Assembly: GCA_037176845.1 (NCBI GenBank)
Contig: JAYKXP010000002.1
Location: 186,001-250,000 of the forward strand
Direction of reading: 5' to 3'
Source: Paramarasmius palmivorus
Taxonomy: Eukaryota; Basidiomycota; Agaricomycetes; Agaricales; Marasmiaceae
DNA: 64,000 nucleotides
Position 1 is the first letter of the stretch. Each line of letters starts with the position of its first letter. The position numbers were made by a program, and so were the translations under genes. The notes beneath the pieces were generated by a model. That model made no database searches and was not told the DNA's origin. It saw nothing but the letters and a program-made list of their open reading frames with translations. Below, in pieces: positions 11,892 through 23,896 of this stretch.

Positions 11892-12657
11892 TCAATAGAT
11901 CTTCGGAATTAGCATATACTTGACGCGTCTTCTCCAACGTTCCCACTCTTCACCAAACTGCTTCTGCATCATCTCGTCCTCTTCTCCCATCCTGATGAAC
12001 AACAGCACATTGACAATGACCATGACAAGCACCCACAGTCCAACCAACACCCATAATAATCGCGTTGCACTGGCACTGGAACGAACCCAAGAGTTCTCGA
12101 CCAGGTGCATCATGGCACATCCGACGGAGGCGAATGCCATACCAGTATACGACGGGTGTCGAACGATCGAGTAAGGACCATGGGTAACGAGTTTCGCCGA
12201 TTTGCCATTAGTGTGCTTGGAATATGCCTTTACAGGAACGAGTTCGAATCGGAAACTCTCGCCGAGTGCCTGGTAGGACAAGTACCGAAGCGTGCCTCCA
12301 AAAAGAGACAGAGCTGCTGCAAGGAGAAAGAGCAAGGATATTTTGCTTGCTGTATCCGTGCGTAGGATGTAAATTGCTTCGTTGAAGGATGCTAAACAGT
12401 ATAGCTTCTACTAGATAGTGAGTATTATACACCCTTTCCGCATGATAGATCCTACTGACCACTTCTGTCGGATAGATATACATCGGTATGAACCTAAGTG
12501 TCCACTCGCGCATTTCTGAGCTCAAGATCCTTTTAACAGGTGGTCTTGGAGGAACAGAGGCAGGCAGGCCGTTCGGCGGTCGGCAGTTTATTGCGAACGA
12601 GATGGCCGAGAGAAGAATAAGAGAGGCCTTTGAAGCTGCTTGATATGACCATGTCAT
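11892..12657 (-). CDS. ICMT-like methyltransferase, copy F (complete)
   Basis: Exons 12657-12460 and 12407-11892 encode about 237 residues. The N-terminus MTWSYQAASKASLILL is a hydrophobic segment; CRPPNGLP and SSEMREW follow; the intron falls at the KLYCLAS junction exactly as in copies A-C. The catalytic part has YLSYQALGESFRFE, GPYSIVRHPSYTGM and MQKQFGEEWERWRRRVKY, ending LIPKIY. Several transmembrane stretches are visible (for example LLWVLVGLWVLVMVIVNVLL). It is more diverged from A-C than they are from each other and sits on the opposite strand. Predicted function: prenylcysteine carboxyl methylation in the endoplasmic reticulum membrane; the substrate cannot be read from sequence. Confidence 0.9.
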
Positions 12658-13469
12658 TGTGGGTGAAGCTGAGGTATGAAATCAAGCGGACCCATATATA
12701 TCTATATCTAGCGTATGAATTTTGGGCTTGGTACCTAAGATTTCTTCGCGGCAGCAACGGTAGCGAGTAGGATCCGAGGCCTTGACAGTGCCAATGGCAT
12801 GGTCATACATGTATTGTGATACTGTGGTATGTTCCGAGTGGGTAATAGGGTGAATTGACGCCACATCTTCCAGTTCGGGCCGTGCTGTAAATACTACAGC
12901 ACTTCGAAGTTCAGATGATCTTGAGGCAACCAGAATGGCGACAGGATTCCGCTCAAGACATTGCGTGCATGCTGTAGCGGCGGCTGTTCAGTATTCAGTG
13001 TTCGGCGATTCGCGAATACCAAAGAACAGATAGGCGCACCGTATATTTAGGGTTGAACTCGTTCCCTTGATCGCATTCTTCGGTTTCGAGAGGCTTGAGA
13101 GCTTGAGAGTAAACGACCTTGGGGTATGTAAAGGCTGCTCCATGTAAAGTGTCTACGGTAGCCTGCAAGAAACGAGCGCCGACAAGTCAGGATTATTCGT
13201 CACAAAGCGGAATCATATGTAGAAAGGAAGAAAGCCGGCAGAGAAGGGCAGAGAGGAATTGAGAGCAAAGAACCGTGATGCGTGACGCGTTACAAGGAGC
13301 GCTTTTGACTTTCGGCGCGATTCATCCGAGATTGAGGTGATCTCAGTGGTCTCCCCTAGGCAGACCCAATCCCTCGCAGGCTCGCTCGATGCTTACTATA
13401 TTTACGATATACTATACTAGAACCGAATCTACTCGAGTATAGCTTGTCAATACGCCTCAATACGCTAAT
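12658..13469. other. Intergenic, no supported gene
   Basis: Holds the upstream region of ICMT copy F, with an AT-rich atatatatctatatc stretch near 12694 that could serve as its TATA region. Otherwise only short frames are present. Confidence 0.4.
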
Positions 13470-14543
13470 TTAGAGCATATCGACTAGTCCTGTCCCCGCC
13501 TCATCAGCATTGACCCACCATTTCTCAGGAATAGTCTGAGCGAACATTAGTTCTCTGACGTACTTCAAGATTGATGATCACTTACGCGCAAGTAAAGGAC
13601 CCCATCTTCCAGCACCAATTCATGATACTTTTTCTTGATCTCTGAGACGACCAAAAAGACGATCTTCTGCGCCGTCATAACCTCTGCAATACCCTCCTGT
13701 AGCATATCGTCCCCTTTAAAGCCCTGACTCTCGAACTGACTGTTTAATCCTCTGATGTACGAAAAGGTAGCGCGCCCAAACCCTTCTTCCCAAGAGCTGT
13801 CGTCGCCTTTGGCAGCCTTCAAAGCCTTGAAGTTCTCCTCGAACGAAGGCTCGATGACAAGGTTGGGCATAGCGAGGGTTTCAGCAATCTTGTCTCGAAG
13901 GTCATCGATCTCTTCCTCGTAGTGCTCCTGGATGGACTTCTTCGCCCTTACGGACAACCCTTCCCGAGGAGCCTTTTCGACAGCTTTGAGTAGCTCATCG
14001 TAGATGTAGCTCTGGTTGTATCCGAGCTTTTCGTGATGGAATAAAATGATGAAAGCTCCGTCTTTGATCTCGCAGTCAACCGTCGGGGCTTTATCACCAA
14101 GAGGGTTAACATGAACCTGAAGTTCGTTCTGTGTGACGGCTTCGGTGAAATGCGTCTTTCCATCATCGCCGAAATTTTCGATGTAGCGCTTGAGACAGGA
14201 TAGGAAGCCGTCTACGTAGCTGTTTAAAGAGTGAATTGCTGCTAGGTAAACAATGACAAGTGTTCGGCTTACCGGTAGAACATACCGCCGATAGACTGCC
14301 TTTCGTCGGTGTTATACGCCCAGATTTCGTTAGCATTGAGGTTTGCTTTGAATGTAACACCTAAGATCTCGGAGATCTTCTCTTCGAGCTCGACTTTCTT
14401 GGCTTCGTAGTTGTCTCGCACTACAGTGTGAAACGTATCATTAGCGTGGGACGTGGAGTATTGGGCGCCTACTTACAATCTTTACGAGTAGCTAAGGGAA
14501 GCTTTTCAACAGGTTCCTTGGGAGTGAAAACTTTGCGGGCCAT
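13470..14543 (-). CDS. Conserved protein of unknown function
   Basis: Four exons (14543-14477, 14420-14273, 14219-13586, 13535-13470), all with consistent phases, encode about 304 residues starting MARKVFTPKEP and ending ADEAGTGLVDML. I do not recognise a domain. The first third contains a likely coiled coil (NYEAKKVELEEKISEILG), then ANEIWAYNTDERQSIGGMFY. The middle has VTQNELQVHVNPLGDKAP and a long acidic helix region (HYEEEIDDLRDKIAETL). There are no transmembrane segments or signal peptide, so it is probably a soluble intracellular protein. Strict frame conservation across three introns supports a real gene. It could be a fungus-specific regulator or viral-capsid-like domesticated protein; neither is supported by visible motifs. 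Confidence 0.75.
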
Positions 14544-15344
14544 TTTGCTTTGCGTTGCGTCGGAAGAGGTAGAAGTAGTCTGCTTTGTTGTGCGAGCGAG
14601 TTAGAATAAGTCTGTTTTGCTCTTTTGCTGAGACCCAGTAAGCTTTTATACACGAGCTCCAACCTAGTTAATGAGAGTCGGAGGTGTATCAGAGAATATC
14701 AGCGAAAATCAGAGATACGTCAACGCCCGAAGTCTAAACGTCAAGCCTATCTCTACAACAGCGAGCGCTCAGTCGACGGTAGAAACGAAGCATGCACACT
14801 GGGTCGCAGACACAAGAGTTGCTGTCTGGAACATTAGTTAGCACACATCTCAGCATCCAGAAATGGAAGGACACACTGCACAACCTCACCACATCTGTGC
14901 CGCCCAATGTCGTCGTTGCGACCGAGACTGACTGATGTTTGACGGCAATACGGGAGGCTGGCACAAATTTCAGCCGTGTCGAACTCGAATTCGCGCCCGT
15001 CAACGCGCTTCCCGAAGTCTCTGCACTGTCTTGATAGGGATTCGATCTTTAATGATGTGATTGTTGTACATTTGTAGTGTCTAATTCTTTGAGTCCGATC
15101 TGTGATCTGTTACTGACTTTCAGGCTCCAGCGCCCTACGTCCCCTCCACGCGGCGTGCCCTTCGGCCTGAGATTTTCTCTATGGCGTGTGTCTACAGTAT
15201 CCAGCTTTCGTTAAAATGTCGTGGTCTAAGGGGTCGGGGAAAAGAATAGGAGTATGAGACACCAGCACCAAGACATAGGTACGTAGTAGTACACGTACCT
15301 GGACTAACTCATCGCAAAACAGGTTACTCGTCCACAAACTTTCT
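14544..15344. other. Intergenic, no supported gene
   Basis: Region between the unknown gene and the 3' end of MED10. Open frames are short and their peptides look random; no repeat or RNA gene was recognised. Confidence 0.4.
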
Positions 15345-15927
15345 TCATTGGTTCGGTGGTTCAAGGTACTCCTTCAGCTCCGGGAAATGTTGGCACAATT
15401 CTGCATTCAAATGTGTTCGATAGCTCTATGGTTGCAGAGAGGTCAGCCGTGAAGTTAGAAAAATGAGAGGTTGGCATTCACACTCAACGCAGCAATTTTC
15501 CCATTCATGAACTGGTTCTCGGTTGCAGCTCTCTCCAGCCTCTCTCTTGTAACGTTCATTGGATTTTTTGCATTGTCGATGTCACTGAGGATCTGCATTG
15601 GTACCATCGTCCGGGTTTGAAGGGCGATATCTTCAATGGTGGCGAGGTGATTTATAACTTCATTTCTATCCATTTTTATCAATAACAAACATGACATGCG
15701 TAACAAGGAGCATACACTTTTGGACCCAGCTGCTTCATGGGTGCTTGACCTGGAGATGCTTGGGGAGGATCCTTCGTTGAATCGTTGATGATGGTGGAGC
15801 CAACATTGAACAATGCGTTTGCCAGACCCATTAATTGGAGCTCTAAGTCTCCTTGTATGCCGTTAGGAACAGGAGAAGGTGAGGGAGAGCGAGCGGTAGA
15901 GTCGTTGACCGGTGTCGATACGGTCAT
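15345..15927 (-). CDS. MED10: Mediator complex subunit 10
   Basis: Exons 15927-15716, 15665-15482 and 15425-15345 encode about 158 residues. Mediator links transcription factors to RNA polymerase II; Med10 (yeast Nut2) sits in the middle module. Family features are ELQLMGLANALFNVGSTIIN near residues 30-50, VINHLATIEDIA after the first intron, MVPMQILSDIDNAKNPM, TRERLERAATENQFMNGKI and SYRTHLNAELCQHFPEL. A short Ser/Pro-rich N-terminus precedes the domain. The second exon uses donor GTATGC inside KV, which restores the family sequence K-V-N-E-V-I-N-H-L; a literal reading would stop in the 50-nt intron. It shares a strand with, and lies 207 bp downstream of, the PARP-E2 gene. Confidence 0.9.
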
Positions 15928-16134
15928 CGTGGTACTAAGCGGAGAGGATTTGTCACGTTATTTCCGTGCGCTTGACAGCAAGACAACACATGTTGAAATG
16001 TTTCATTGCTACAATACACAACTAATCTATACAGTAGACTAACCACATGGGCTAGAGAGTCAAGAAATACATTTCGAAAAATGGCATTGAATGGCCATCA
16101 AAAGTAAGGAAAATGTGAGTTTGCAACTTATCGT

Positions 16135-19100
16135 TCAACGGACAAGCCTATCAAATCCGGTCGGTACCTATTTCATTCGGACATTTAGAGGGAAAGGGCT
16201 TGTAAGTAGGAAAACAGAGAAACTTGCCGTCCACCCGTGTGCTGCTGCCGCGCGCTTGTATCCCTCTAACGCTTCCTGCACACTATAAGGCCTCTTCCAT
16301 GAGTCACCCTGCCAGAATAGACGTGCAGGTTTAGGTTCCAAGTTGGAAATAGCCAGTTTGATTTGGATGATGATGGCGGCCACACTGAAACCAACATGAT
16401 TAGCTGGGTACTTGGGAAGCGAGCTGTCTAGTACCTGTAAGTCGGAAGCCAACCTACACGAGACTCTGTCAGTATGACTGCGAACTCGAGAAGTGAAGTG
16501 AGATTCACCGGATGAAGTTAGTAGATCCATGCAAATAGAGCCGCCTGAGAATTAGAAGAATGAGAAACGCGAGCAGACTGTGTTACAGGTACTCACCTCC
16601 GGTGACATGTCCACCTCCGCCATGCATAAACGGCAAGAAGCGAGGAGTAATGATGCGGAAGAAAGGAGGGGCCGAAGGAAAGTCAGGCGGGAAATCGTAC
16701 TTCGAAAATGATCGAGTTGACATTGCTGCAAGGGTGGGTCATTAGAGTCGCAATATATATTCGTAACAGAGAGAAGGCTTACGCTTTCTTCATATCCTGC
16801 GCGATGGGAAGACTGTCGTCAAATGAGTGCAACTCGAGAATCCATTGGAACAGGTTGTCGCCAAGGAGATCTTGGGGAAGATACCAGCCAAGCTCCTTCA
16901 GACTAGTAGCATTCTCCTGCTCTTTGAGCATATACCTTAGCTCCCTCTGCACAGACATGGTAGCACTAGGGCTAGCCAATGTCGGTGGTGGCAGAAGATT
17001 AGCGATAGCGTCAATGACATATTCGGCATCATGCACCCAGTCATCTGCTGGGCGTCTCTCTCCAGAGGACATGTTAGAGGCATCCATCATTTCAATATCA
17101 ATGTCTTCATCGGCGCTGGCGTTGTTAGGTGCGCGTCCTTTACCCTTGTCTGTGGAGATTGTTTCGGTATATTCAAACACTTGGCGATCCTCTTCATCGT
17201 TATCTTCTTCTTGGTACTCATGGCGTCTGGCTTGCAATAAAAGATCGATTTGGTAGCCTGGTTCCGGGATTTCGATAGCTTGATTATTCATCGTCACTGG
17301 CTGCTTCGGATCGAGCTTTACATGTGGAGGAGGGGCAGCATCATTGGTAGCAAGGGAAGACTTATCAGAGGACGAGTCGTTGGCCAGTGAACATTTCACG
17401 AGAAGGTAGCGGCTAGGGGTTTTAGTGTTCAATGACGACTGATGACTGACTAAGTGAGAGCAGACACACCAGATAAGCCAGTGCGTGTGTTGAACGACAT
17501 AATAAGGATTGTTGCTGATAAAGTGCGATGGTTGGTTGACAATTTCGACCAGTGCAACACAATTGACCGGTGAAACGCGACTTTTGCGCCACGGGGAAGA
17601 ACGATTTTGCCCTGTGTATCCCCCCATGGAGACAGAGCCGTCTTTCGCTAAATATACACCTAGTGGTCCTCAGTGGGGTCCAAATGACACACAGAAGTAA
17701 TTCACATACCATTGCCAAATGCGCGGCCATGCGCAACATCTTTGAACCACAGGCCGTGTCGGATAATCTAGACGTAACGCTCAACCATATTCTGAGGACG
17801 CGAACAAACCACGTACTGAATGCCAGTTTCTAAGAGGAGACCCATGGAACCCCTGTTGAATCGGAGTTACGATTAGTGTCGATATGTCAATGCGAAAGAG
17901 ACATACGAATATAGACGGGAAGTTCACACAATTCATGTCCACCTGTTGCGCATTCTGAACCGAGGCTTTGAACTTTGCTTCGGCATCTGGAGCACCAACG
18001 CTGAATCGGTATTGCTTCCATATCGGGTCTGCAGGACATTGAGTGAGCCACATGCGAGCGAGAAAGCGCAGCTCTTTACCTATGTTCTTCAGAATTTCAT
18101 CTTGATTCGTAATTTCCTCGAGATGCGCGGTGCACGATCCAAGAATCCTGTTGAAACGAGTAATTGGTATCTCTTCATCACGCAGCTATGAGGCAGACAA
18201 ACCATCGAAGGACCAGCCAGGCGGCAGGTAAGATATCGGGATCTATTTCTCGTAGCTTGGGCTTTGACTTTCCAGTGTTCACTTTACGAAGTAAATGCTT
18301 CCTGCAGAGCACTCAGCGATTGACGACTATGTGTGGGTGAAAAAACTGACCTCATCTCGTCAATCGACGGTAACGAATCAATCAACTGCACGATTGCTGC
18401 CCGCATCTAAGAATGATTAGCTTACTGAATCGACAAATGCGCGAGAAAACAAATACCTCCTGTTTACTCAACTGATCAAATTCATAAAGCCCTCCGCCCC
18501 AACAATAACACTACTCTGAGGCGCTTCCGGACTTTGTTGCAGTTGAGGAGACATTCCAACGCCGGCATAGGTGTGGGTAAGTGGGAGCAGATTGGATTTT
18601 GTCCACATCTGGTTTCGGGACACGTAAATCCATGCCAATTGGCAGTGGATCATCCATGACGCCTTCCGAGGCGGCTGAATACGCCAAAGATACAAGAAGG
18701 TCGACTGTTCGGGGATTGTGAACGATTTCGTACTGCGAGCACTGTTAGCAAGCTATTTTGTGTCAAAAGGGTCTGAAAGCTTCTACCTCGAGAGAGGGAC
18801 CCTTTTCATAATGGTAGTACTGGTAGGAGCAGAGTTTGGAATCGCAGACATATGGCTTGAGCACCTCGAAGTCCATTTGTAGCTTGCTATGACAGACAAT
18901 ACAGTAACGGGTGCAGAGCTGAAGATGACTATGAGCAATGCTTTCAACAAGGGCGAAGTTCACGTACTGCCAACCGTCTGACCAGGTAGCAGAAGGCAGC
19001 TAGTGGTACGTTGACATCTTGATCACGTTCCAATCCAACCAGCGGATCATGAGGAAGGTTATTTGTAGCGGCCAGTGTTCGCTCTTCCTTATCCGCTTTG

Positions 19101-20638
19101 CGAATCTCCTGCGTTAACAGTTGTCAGAAAAGTTTCTTCATAAGGAAGATAGACACAAACCTGCGCCTTGAGTTGTATAACATCTTCCTCTCGCATCTGA
19201 TTCTTCTCTATTTCCCAAAGAACGAACTCAGCGCCAGCCCACCCCAAACGGTTCCTCCGTCGTATGTTCACTAACTTGAGGAACATCTGATCCATAAGAC
19301 ATTCCAACGATGAACTGAGACTGAATTTGTCAAACCTCTCTGCATCCTCCTCTTCTTCCTCATCCTCAGATTCTGAATGCGCTTGTAGTAAGGGATCTTC
19401 ACCCTCACCATCCCACTCATACATAGCCGCGCGCGCTTCTAGCCTTTCCTTCTCTTTTTGCTCCCAGAGCAAATCCTCGGCATCAGCAACGATTAACTTG
19501 TGCTTCTTGACTGCGTCTCGCGTGTAATCTTTACCTGGCTTGTACTTTCCACAGAGACCGACTTTGAATGTAAGAGGCGCCTGTACAACGTTGTGTGCTC
19601 TTTCGTAAGCGCCACCAGCATAATCAGGCGAGGGATAGACGCCTTGAAAGCCAGATATGAGAAGCACGAGATGTAGTGATCGAGACAGCAGGCGCCTATC
19701 CCATGCCATGAGTGCACGGGGAGGTATCGATTCGGCGAGGTCAATGACGGGAAGTGACACACTAATACAGAAATCATCACCGCCGAAACGAGTAAGCGCT
19801 GGGCGATACGAGCTTGCAACCGTATCGATGAAATCCCTACAGATAATCAGAAGCCAGCAGGAGAAGGAAGTGACAAGCATCTCACATTTGCATACGAGAG
19901 AGCTGTACTCTAGTGTCAATGCGATGTGACGTGCTGGCATCCTCATCGAGGTCAAATGCCTCATAGTCTTCCTCGTCATCTAGTTCGTCACTTTCTACGT
20001 CGTCGCTAGACATGGCCTTGTAGAGATTGTGCAAGGTGAACTCGACCATTTCGGGAATCGAGCGAGGCTTTGATGTAGAAATCGCCTCAATCACATCCTG
20101 AAGATTCGAAGAAGGTTCGCCTTCAAGCGAGTATGCAAAACAGGTATGATCCTTTGGATAATCAGAGGTTTCTAAGAGACATGAATGAGATAAAAAGCCA
20201 CACAAGAATTGGAAGAGTAAGGGGCTAACCGGGAATGAGAATATTCACGGATAAAATGTGTTCGCCAGTGGTAGTGGATACAAAGAGCTCAAAAGAGCCC
20301 TCGTCGTCGCCTGCTCGAAGCTCTGGGCCAATGAGTGAGTACATAGATCGAGCATTCAAATCGTGGGACGCACTTGTAGCTTTGAAACCGTGTGCAACGA
20401 ACCCCTTCTTACAAGCCTCTTTCATATCCTCCAAATCGGCATTGAACCTTTTCCTCCCTTTCAGATGCCCATTCTTTGAAGCAAGGGTGGCGATAGAACT
20501 GGTCTTTGTAATCTTCCTGTCCATTCTTTGTGAGCTGCTGTTCGACAATTTCTGGCGTTTTGAAGGTTGGGTATATTCCGGTTCTGAATCGGTGTCGTGT
20601 ATCTCTATGAATTCCTTGCGAATGCCGGTGGGAGTCAT
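16135..20638 (-). CDS. PARP catalytic domain fused to UBE2Q-like ubiquitin-conjugating domain
   Basis: A large multi-exon gene, over 1,000 residues, joining ADP-ribosyltransferase and ubiquitin-E2 modules. In order: an N-terminal region with basic and acidic stretches (PSKRQKL, SESEDEEEEEDAERF); a Cys-rich segment (CTRYCIVCHSKLQMDFEV, VCDSKLC); the PARP domain GFHGSPLRNWHS-IIRHGLW-GRAFGNG-VYLAKD with His and Tyr of the H-Y-E triad, where the third position (PYYVVQ) is not Glu, as in mono-ADP-ribosylating PARPs; and a C-terminal E2 fold with EVRFPPDFPSAPPFFR and GGSICMDLLTSSGWLP carrying the catalytic Cys, as in UBE2Q. PARP-UBC fusions are a known fungal architecture. The last intron appears to be GC-AG (16227-16168), giving HGWT-VPTGFDRLVR-stop. 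The start at 20638 (MTPTGIRKEF) is the first real ATG in the open frame. No frame breaks were found. Confidence 0.9.
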
Positions 20639-22754
20639 CAATTGGCTGTTCCAGTGTGCTGCCTTCGTGCTGTGTAGTATTGTGTAGTGTGATGATGGAT
20701 CAGATACAGTCTGTTGTAGCAAGAAAAGAAGCGTCTGCCACTAACCTAGACCACCAGTCTACGTGCAAAAATGGCTAGATATTTCGATTCCGTCTGAATG
20801 CTGGCGTATGGAGAAAGATAGGACTGGTGCTTGAACGGTTTGCCAGGTGGTCAAAGAGCTCAGTCAAGCGGCACCGAGGGCTTGACGCGCGCCACGTGCG
20901 TGATGCGTGATGCTAACCCCATTCTTCGAAGTTCTGGGTTCTCAGGTCTGACATACAAATGGCTTATTCTTTGTGCAATCCTACAGACAAGCGACATCTT
21001 CACCCTACCTGTGTTAGCGTGCAACAATGCTCCAATCTTAAGACTCGCCCTCCCTGTTAATACAATCAGACCGCCTTAGCTTAGCTAAAAAGTAACCAGT
21101 GAGTCCCCAAATTTGTTATGAACCCGCTATTATCCCAGTTCACCTTCCTGTCAGACTTCCGACAATGTGTTCAGCTACCATTGACTCTGCGTTCCTAGTT
21201 AGCTTCCTTAGCATATGCAATAATCAAAGCTCCTCAATCCTCGCCGGAGAACCTATCCCGATTCCCGACGCAAGTGTACTGGGTAATCGGGGGGATCCAG
21301 CGTCTGTTTGACCTCCCAAGCTGGGAAAGAGCATGTCATCCCGTCTAGGTTCAATGTGAACCAATAGTCAATATCTGTAGAGTGGCCAGTAATGGAAACG
21401 ATAGCGGAAAAGGTCGGAGGAATGCGTCTCCATCACCTACTTGGCGGAATCGCCGAGGCATACGAGACAGGGAAGTCACCAGGCAGTGAAATCTTGAAGA
21501 TTTTCAAAACGCCCTGACAGCATTGTTAGTGAGTAGAACCTTCAGTGAGCTGCATCGCGATTCGACCACTTACCCGTGCTGGCCATTAGGGAAGGAAGAG
21601 AGTACGGGGAAATCGATCCAATACCCGTCATGAGTAGACGTGTGAAACGAATTGACGAATGTAACTTACATTCTAAGATCGCTGACCACTTCTGGGAAAC
21701 ATCATGAAAACCTTCCTCTCCATCTGACCCATACATGGCTCGCCGTGACAACTTCAAGTTTCCTCAACGTTTACTAGTACTCCAGACCTGTTCACCAATA
21801 TTGAGATCTTGAGACCGTACTGTTGAAACCTTCTTTCGAGAGCCGTTTAAAGTTCGAGCGCGTGAACTTGCTACTTACAGGGCACAGAAAGCGGTCCGTG
21901 ACGATTAATCAGGGGAGGCGTCCAGCGTACTCAAGCAACGGCGGACGGTCGGAGGGCGATAATGCGTAGGTTGACAAGCCCTAGTCCCGGAATTGAAGCC
22001 TGAGGCCGTATCTAAGCTCAGCTATTCGGAAAGATGGAAGCATTGGTGCATACAGGCACCTCGTCCTAGAAGCAGCTTGGAAATTCAATATTCATAGCCC
22101 GTAAGTGAATGCCGAACGTCTTGAATAGCATTCTCTACGCGAGATTCCACTTCTCCACCACATCAATACCAAGAATCCCAACTTCCCGCCCTTCCAAAAA
22201 AAAAAAACTCCGGTGGAAGAGCGGAAACTTGAACACCGCCCTATTGAACGTAGCAATTGTGAAGGACGGAATGTAAATGTGCAAACATCGCGTACCATGG
22301 AGATGATTGCTTTCAGCCCAATTGAACGGGGGAATGCGTTGAACTTAAAGTTCAAAGGTCGAAGACTCGAAGGTGAATAAGCTGTGTCACAGCAACAGGT
22401 CATGTGACACAAACCTCAAGGTGGCCACTCTCTGAGTACTACTAGTACTCTTCGGAGTCAATTCTCGCCACGCATTTATTTGAAATATTGTGGTAAAGAT
22501 TTCCTTTAATTGGTCGTAACTCGTATAAATTTACAGGTCGTACATTATTACATGCGAACGTGAACATGAACAAAATATCTGATCCAACAGATTGATAGTA
22601 CTTTTAGCTAGAAAACGGATTTACGAGTATGAATAGCCCACGAATGAATAGTGTAGAAAAGGCAATGAATGAATGATAATAATTTAACCCTGGTGACCCT
22701 TGAGATGAAGTAACTCCCCAAACCGAGCTGAAGACTCTACTCGTCCACAAACGT
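20639..22754. other. Intergenic, no supported gene
   Basis: About 2.1 kb upstream of the PARP-E2 gene and downstream of the peroxidase. Only short unrelated open frames and one run of about 13 A (near 22196-22208) were noticed. Confidence 0.45.
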
Positions 22755-23896
22755 TCAAGCCTTCATCTCCACCAGATTGGCGGCTTTCCTGATTAGCTTA
22801 CTCCTCTTTACAACACCCGTCAGACTCTGCACATGATCAGGACGCCAACCTTCTGGTAACCTCTCTTCCCCCAACCAGGTAAGCAAGTACGGCAAGGGAA
22901 TCCCCTTCTTCCTAGCTGCCACACCTCCGTTTTTCTCGCCATCCAAGTTCTCCACATATGTCTCTCGTTCCCATACACCCAAGATAATAGCCATTTCACC
23001 CCTAGCGATCTCCTCATGAATAGCGTCTAGCTTTTTGGGGGCGATATCGCGTTGGCGACGAGCGCGCATACGGCCGACGTCAGCACATGACACAAGGGTG
23101 TCATGATAAGAGTGGCAGGCATATCTCTTCCAAGTGGAAGAAGTCGAAAGAGTGGAACCGGATTCCGAGGAATCCGTGTCGACAGCAGTCGAGTAGGAGG
23201 AGTCACGAGAATGGCTTCCGATGTTCTCGTTTGCCTCGTGTTGAGGAGCAAATGATGACCGATCGTACCCTTCTACCTTTGGTAAGATATCCCCAATGAC
23301 ATTGTCCACCCAGTCCTCGCGTACTCGCACAGACGGATAGAGCGAACCCTCTGGGCAGTCTTCGTGTACCAAACTTGCGTCGTGTTCGACACCGCCGTGT
23401 TTTCCGATAAGCTTAAGGTCGATGACACCAGGTACACTGGTTGATCCGTCCGGGTTTTTAACAGAAATAATTCTGTTTAGACCGAATGGAAGCCCGATAG
23501 GTGAACGTTTGATAAGGAGAAAACCACCGGTGGTGAGAACGATAGCGAGAGGAGTAGAAAGGCCATAGCAGGCTTTCAGGCCACGGAAGATGACCTTGAA
23601 CGTAAGGTTCTTCCCATCGCGGGGTCTGAGGACCGATCAGCTAATGTAGGCGCGATTATTGGGGACTAGACTTACATATATCCATGATTGGCCATCGCGT
23701 TCAGAGCAGGGCACACTGAACGTACATCGCCCTCCTGAGGTGCACGATATTCATGGCGTCCACCTTTTGCCGTCTCCGCCGAGAATGGGCAGCCCTTGTC
23801 CAGGAATGCGCTCGGAACTGGTGGGTGGTCCGCAGGCAGCTCCAAGATCTCTTTCAATTCAGACCGTTGGGGAGTGTAGAATTTTCCGTAGGTCAT
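22755..23896 (-). CDS. Heme-thiolate peroxidase (chloroperoxidase / peroxidase_2 family)
   Basis: Two exons (23896-23676, 23625-22755; phase 2) encode about 363 residues. The family uses a Cys-ligated heme with H2O2 to halogenate or oxygenate organic substrates (chloroperoxidases, unspecific peroxygenases). Motifs: GGRHEYRAPQEGDVRS before VCPALNAMANHGYI, whose Cys is the proximal heme ligand; PRDGKN; and GVEHDASL, carrying the acid-base Glu. A Ser-rich insert (SYSTAVDTDSSESGS) and a long C-terminal part with MAIILGVWERE and PLPYLLTWLGEERLPEGW follow. There is no signal peptide at MTYGKFYTPQ, so it is probably intracellular, unlike secreted peroxygenases. No frame break is seen. Confidence 0.9.

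Noticed and set aside
22196..22208. A-run considered as a retroposon poly(A) tail
   Set aside because: No coding or target-duplication signal beside it.
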